NCBI GenBank assembly: GCA_002011115.2
Contig: MTME02000090.1
Coordinates: 1 to 51,238, forward strand
Direction of reading: 5' to 3'
Source of the DNA: Candidatus Pyrohabitans sp. JdFR-17
GTDB lineage: Archaea; Hydrothermarchaeota; Hydrothermarchaeia; Hydrothermarchaeales; BMS3B
Length of the DNA: 51,238 nt
Of the stretch, positions 50,701 through 51,238 are shown piece by piece. A program made the position numbers and the translations under genes. Position 1 is the stretch's first letter, and every line of letters starts with the position of its first letter. The notes under the pieces were generated by a model. That model searched no databases and was not told the origin of the DNA. It saw only the letters and a program-made list of their open reading frames with translations.

Positions 50701-50941
50701 CGCCGCAATACTCGACCGCCTTTTCCTGCGCAGGTATGTGGTTGAGCGCAACGGCAGAGTCCTGCCCACAAGGCTCGGGAAGGAGGTCTTCACCTACCTT
50801 TCTCGCAGGTATGGAAACTTCGTATCAGAGGAGAGGACAAAGCTGCTCGAAGAAAAGATGGACGCCATTGAGAGGGGAGAGATGGATTATGAAGAGGCGT
50901 TGCGGGAGCTTTATGAAGAGATTAGGGGGATTGGTGGGTAG
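47705..50941 (+). CDS. rgy: Reverse gyrase
   Basis: The 1078-aa enzyme joins an SF2 helicase-like half (Walker A PTGVGKTSF, DDVD box, SGRTSR motif VI) to a type IA topoisomerase half (LFIVESPTKARQISRFFG, GTDPDAEGEKIAWDL, catalytic Tyr in GLITYHRTDSTRVS). Zinc-ribbon cysteines occur at the N-terminus (CSGC, with less regular partners) and at CRNCGYQF...CPKCG. It introduces positive supercoils and is found only in hyper- and extreme thermophiles. A TATA-like gtatttatc about 30 bp upstream fits a leaderless mRNA. Confidence 0.97.
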   Translation: MLKAVYEGLCSGCGGDLSVAEAEKGICSLKERPLCLAREEALVEEFLRFFEEIIGKPRALQRLWARRVLRGESFAAVAPTGVGKTSFGAAIALFLASYDKKSYILLPTTLLVNQVVDSLKNYTDKAGFSAYFNSKGEGIGVLYYHSALKKDERERFFELLSQERYSILVTTTSFLARRFDLLKGRSFNFIFVDDVDAVLKGSRNVERLLLLLGFYREGKRWKGKAKGALMVSTATAKPGAKTRLFRELLGFDVGATSYALRNVEDFATSDESIEVIKGILTRLGAGGLIFARNASEAERLYEALRESFKVGIVAAGDKKDFEAFERGELEHLIGTSYYYGTLVRGLDLPEQIRYAIFVGAPALRLRISEMAEASPGMLRALALIFRNHEEIRELLPKLSTLERDVELQKRLREVLGRLVKEGKTEEKDVVVREGEVILPDVRTYIQGSGRTSRLFAGGLTKGASFLLENDKALLNAFIQRASYYDIEFKSLEEVDFDRLAREIDESRAQYKRRAKLSEMITPALFIVESPTKARQISRFFGKPSVRVLRRGEEAELIAYEVPTSTRVLLITACLGHVVDLVTDRGFHGVELNSSFVPVYASIKRCRNCGYQFTFPVEACPKCGSVAIDDASRRVEALRKLAKDAGEVIIGTDPDAEGEKIAWDLANLLAGCGRVKRAEFHEVTRRAVSEALSNLRDIDERLVKAQIVRRIEDRWIGFTLSQKLWQVFSRTNLSAGRAQTPVLGWVIRRAEEHKQKRCVAVIKELGLSLEGVAREELELEISLIEEKEEERTPLPPYTTDTLLRDAHAILKIPAKDAMKLAQELFESGLITYHRTDSTRVSDVGLRLAREFLGEDFAGREWHAEGAHECIRPTRAVPKETLQRLISEGVVYAEALTWRHLALYDLIFRRFMASQAKPFVAKVARYRVAWNEGSIEEERILEAMGRAAELYRWAAPVRKALPLGRIRARAKVLLLPKAKLLTQAEIIQLMKARGIGRPSTYAAILDRLFLRRYVVERNGRVLPTRLGKEVFTYLSRRYGNFVSEERTKLLEEKMDAIERGEMDYEEALRELYEEIRGIGG

Positions 50942-51031
50942 AATTTGTATATAATGTCAAAAAGGAAATAAATAAAAAAGCGGGCAAAAAGATAACCAGA
51001 CCTTTATGATACAGCTTCGCCTGATTCTCAG
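50942..51031. other. Short convergent intergenic spacer
   Basis: AT-rich spacer between the convergent reverse gyrase and fwdC genes, with A-runs that could end the leftward transcript. No gene. Confidence 0.4.
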
Positions 51032-51238
51032 CTACTCCTTCCTCACGTAAAGCACGCCCTTCGCGTGCCTCTCAGCGTGGTCACCGGTGTACTTGTTAAA
51101 CACACCTTCAAAGCTCTCGTCACCGACGGTTGGATTATCCACCTCGCCAGCGGGGTCAAAGCTCGGGAGCAGTCTTAGAACGCTTCCCAGTACCACTATG
51201 GTGCCTCCCACCATTTGCGCTCCCACGCGATCAGTAGC
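51032..51238 (-). CDS. fwdC: Formylmethanofuran dehydrogenase subunit C-like protein, partial
   Basis: The frame runs off the right edge, so the N-terminus is missing. The visible 68 residues (TDRVGAQMVGGTIVVLGSV...FNKYTGDHAERHAKGVLYVRKE) match the end of FwdC/FmdC: a GXGXG beta-helix segment followed by the compact GDHAERxAKGxLY ending. FwdC is part of the complex that reduces CO2 onto methanofuran or runs the reverse reaction. The related glutamate synthase GXGXG domain is a less likely alternative. Upstream genes of a fwd operon would lie beyond the window. Confidence 0.75.
   Translation of the reverse strand, partial: ATDRVGAQMVGGTIVVLGSVLRLLPSFDPAGEVDNPTVGDESFEGVFNKYTGDHAERHAKGVLYVRKE

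Noticed and set aside
1-51238. CRISPR array or rRNA genes
   Set aside because: No series of regularly spaced direct repeats and no rRNA-like conserved segments were seen on reading the window.

Overview
The window comes from an archaeon, most likely a hyperthermophilic euryarchaeote of the Archaeoglobi / Hydrothermarchaeota / methanogen-relative kind. The archaeal evidence is proteasome beta subunit, FEN1 with a PIP box, the aCPSF1/FttA nuclease, a UbiA-type archaeal lipid enzyme, an intron-containing tRNA-Trp with a bulge-helix-bulge, and TATA-box promoters with many leaderless or GGAGG/GGTGG-led starts. Reverse gyrase points to growth at very high temperature. CofD (coenzyme F420) and the tail of a formylmethanofuran dehydrogenase C subunit at the right edge indicate F420/methanofuran C1 chemistry. 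A multiheme cytochrome c and two NosL lipoproteins suggest respiration rather than pure fermentation. Genus cannot be fixed from sequence alone.

Layout. 1-1.58 kb holds no intact gene, only what looks like a decayed transposase. 1.6-5.3 kb: Nnr metabolite repair, a CBS-domain site-2 protease, PRC-barrel, CBS and universal stress proteins. 5.5-6.6 kb: an AT-rich transglutaminase-like membrane protein, then tRNA-Trp. 6.8-11.3 kb: zinc-ribbon/Hsp20 protein, hypothetical and CBS proteins, FEN1, and a CopB-type copper ATPase. 11.4-13.6 kb: ftsZ followed by three small genes, one an orphan DHHA1-like domain. 14.3-17.7 kb: DUF447, CitG-like, CaCA exchanger, CofD. 17.8-19.7 kb: VapBC pair, then a trmB-nikR operon. 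19.7-22.7 kb: TusA, DsrE-like, a PATAN-like protein, Roadblock, AmrS. 22.7-25.9 kb: a 42-aa ORF, a radical SAM protein and an FAD oxidoreductase.

26-31 kb is a sulfur-handling island: a secreted double rhodanese with a CGP-CTERM-like tail, a thioredoxin-like lipoprotein, and a LysR / V4R / TusA / split YeeE operon that looks like thiosulfate or sulfur-species import. 31-36.8 kb carries two MacB/FtsX-type ABC systems transcribed divergently. The rightward one forms a tight five-gene operon with NosL, a Cys-rich secreted protein and a multi-TM protein. 37-38.4 kb: JAMM protease and a PQQ-propeller lipoprotein.

38.4-43 kb is the most distinctive block. Two tandem membrane-anchored winged-helix regulators precede a pentaheme lipoprotein cytochrome (one heme site is CX3CH), a 52-aa membrane peptide and a NosL protein with a Met-rich tail. 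Promoters in the block share sequence, and a palindrome is repeated in the cytochrome leader and after nosL. My inference is a metal- or redox-responsive extracytoplasmic electron-transfer module. tRNA-Gln with a partial copy of its 3' end follows. The right end (43.4-51.2 kb) is housekeeping: lipid synthesis, phosphoesterase, proteasome, FttA, reverse gyrase and partial FwdC. I saw no rRNA gene and no CRISPR array.
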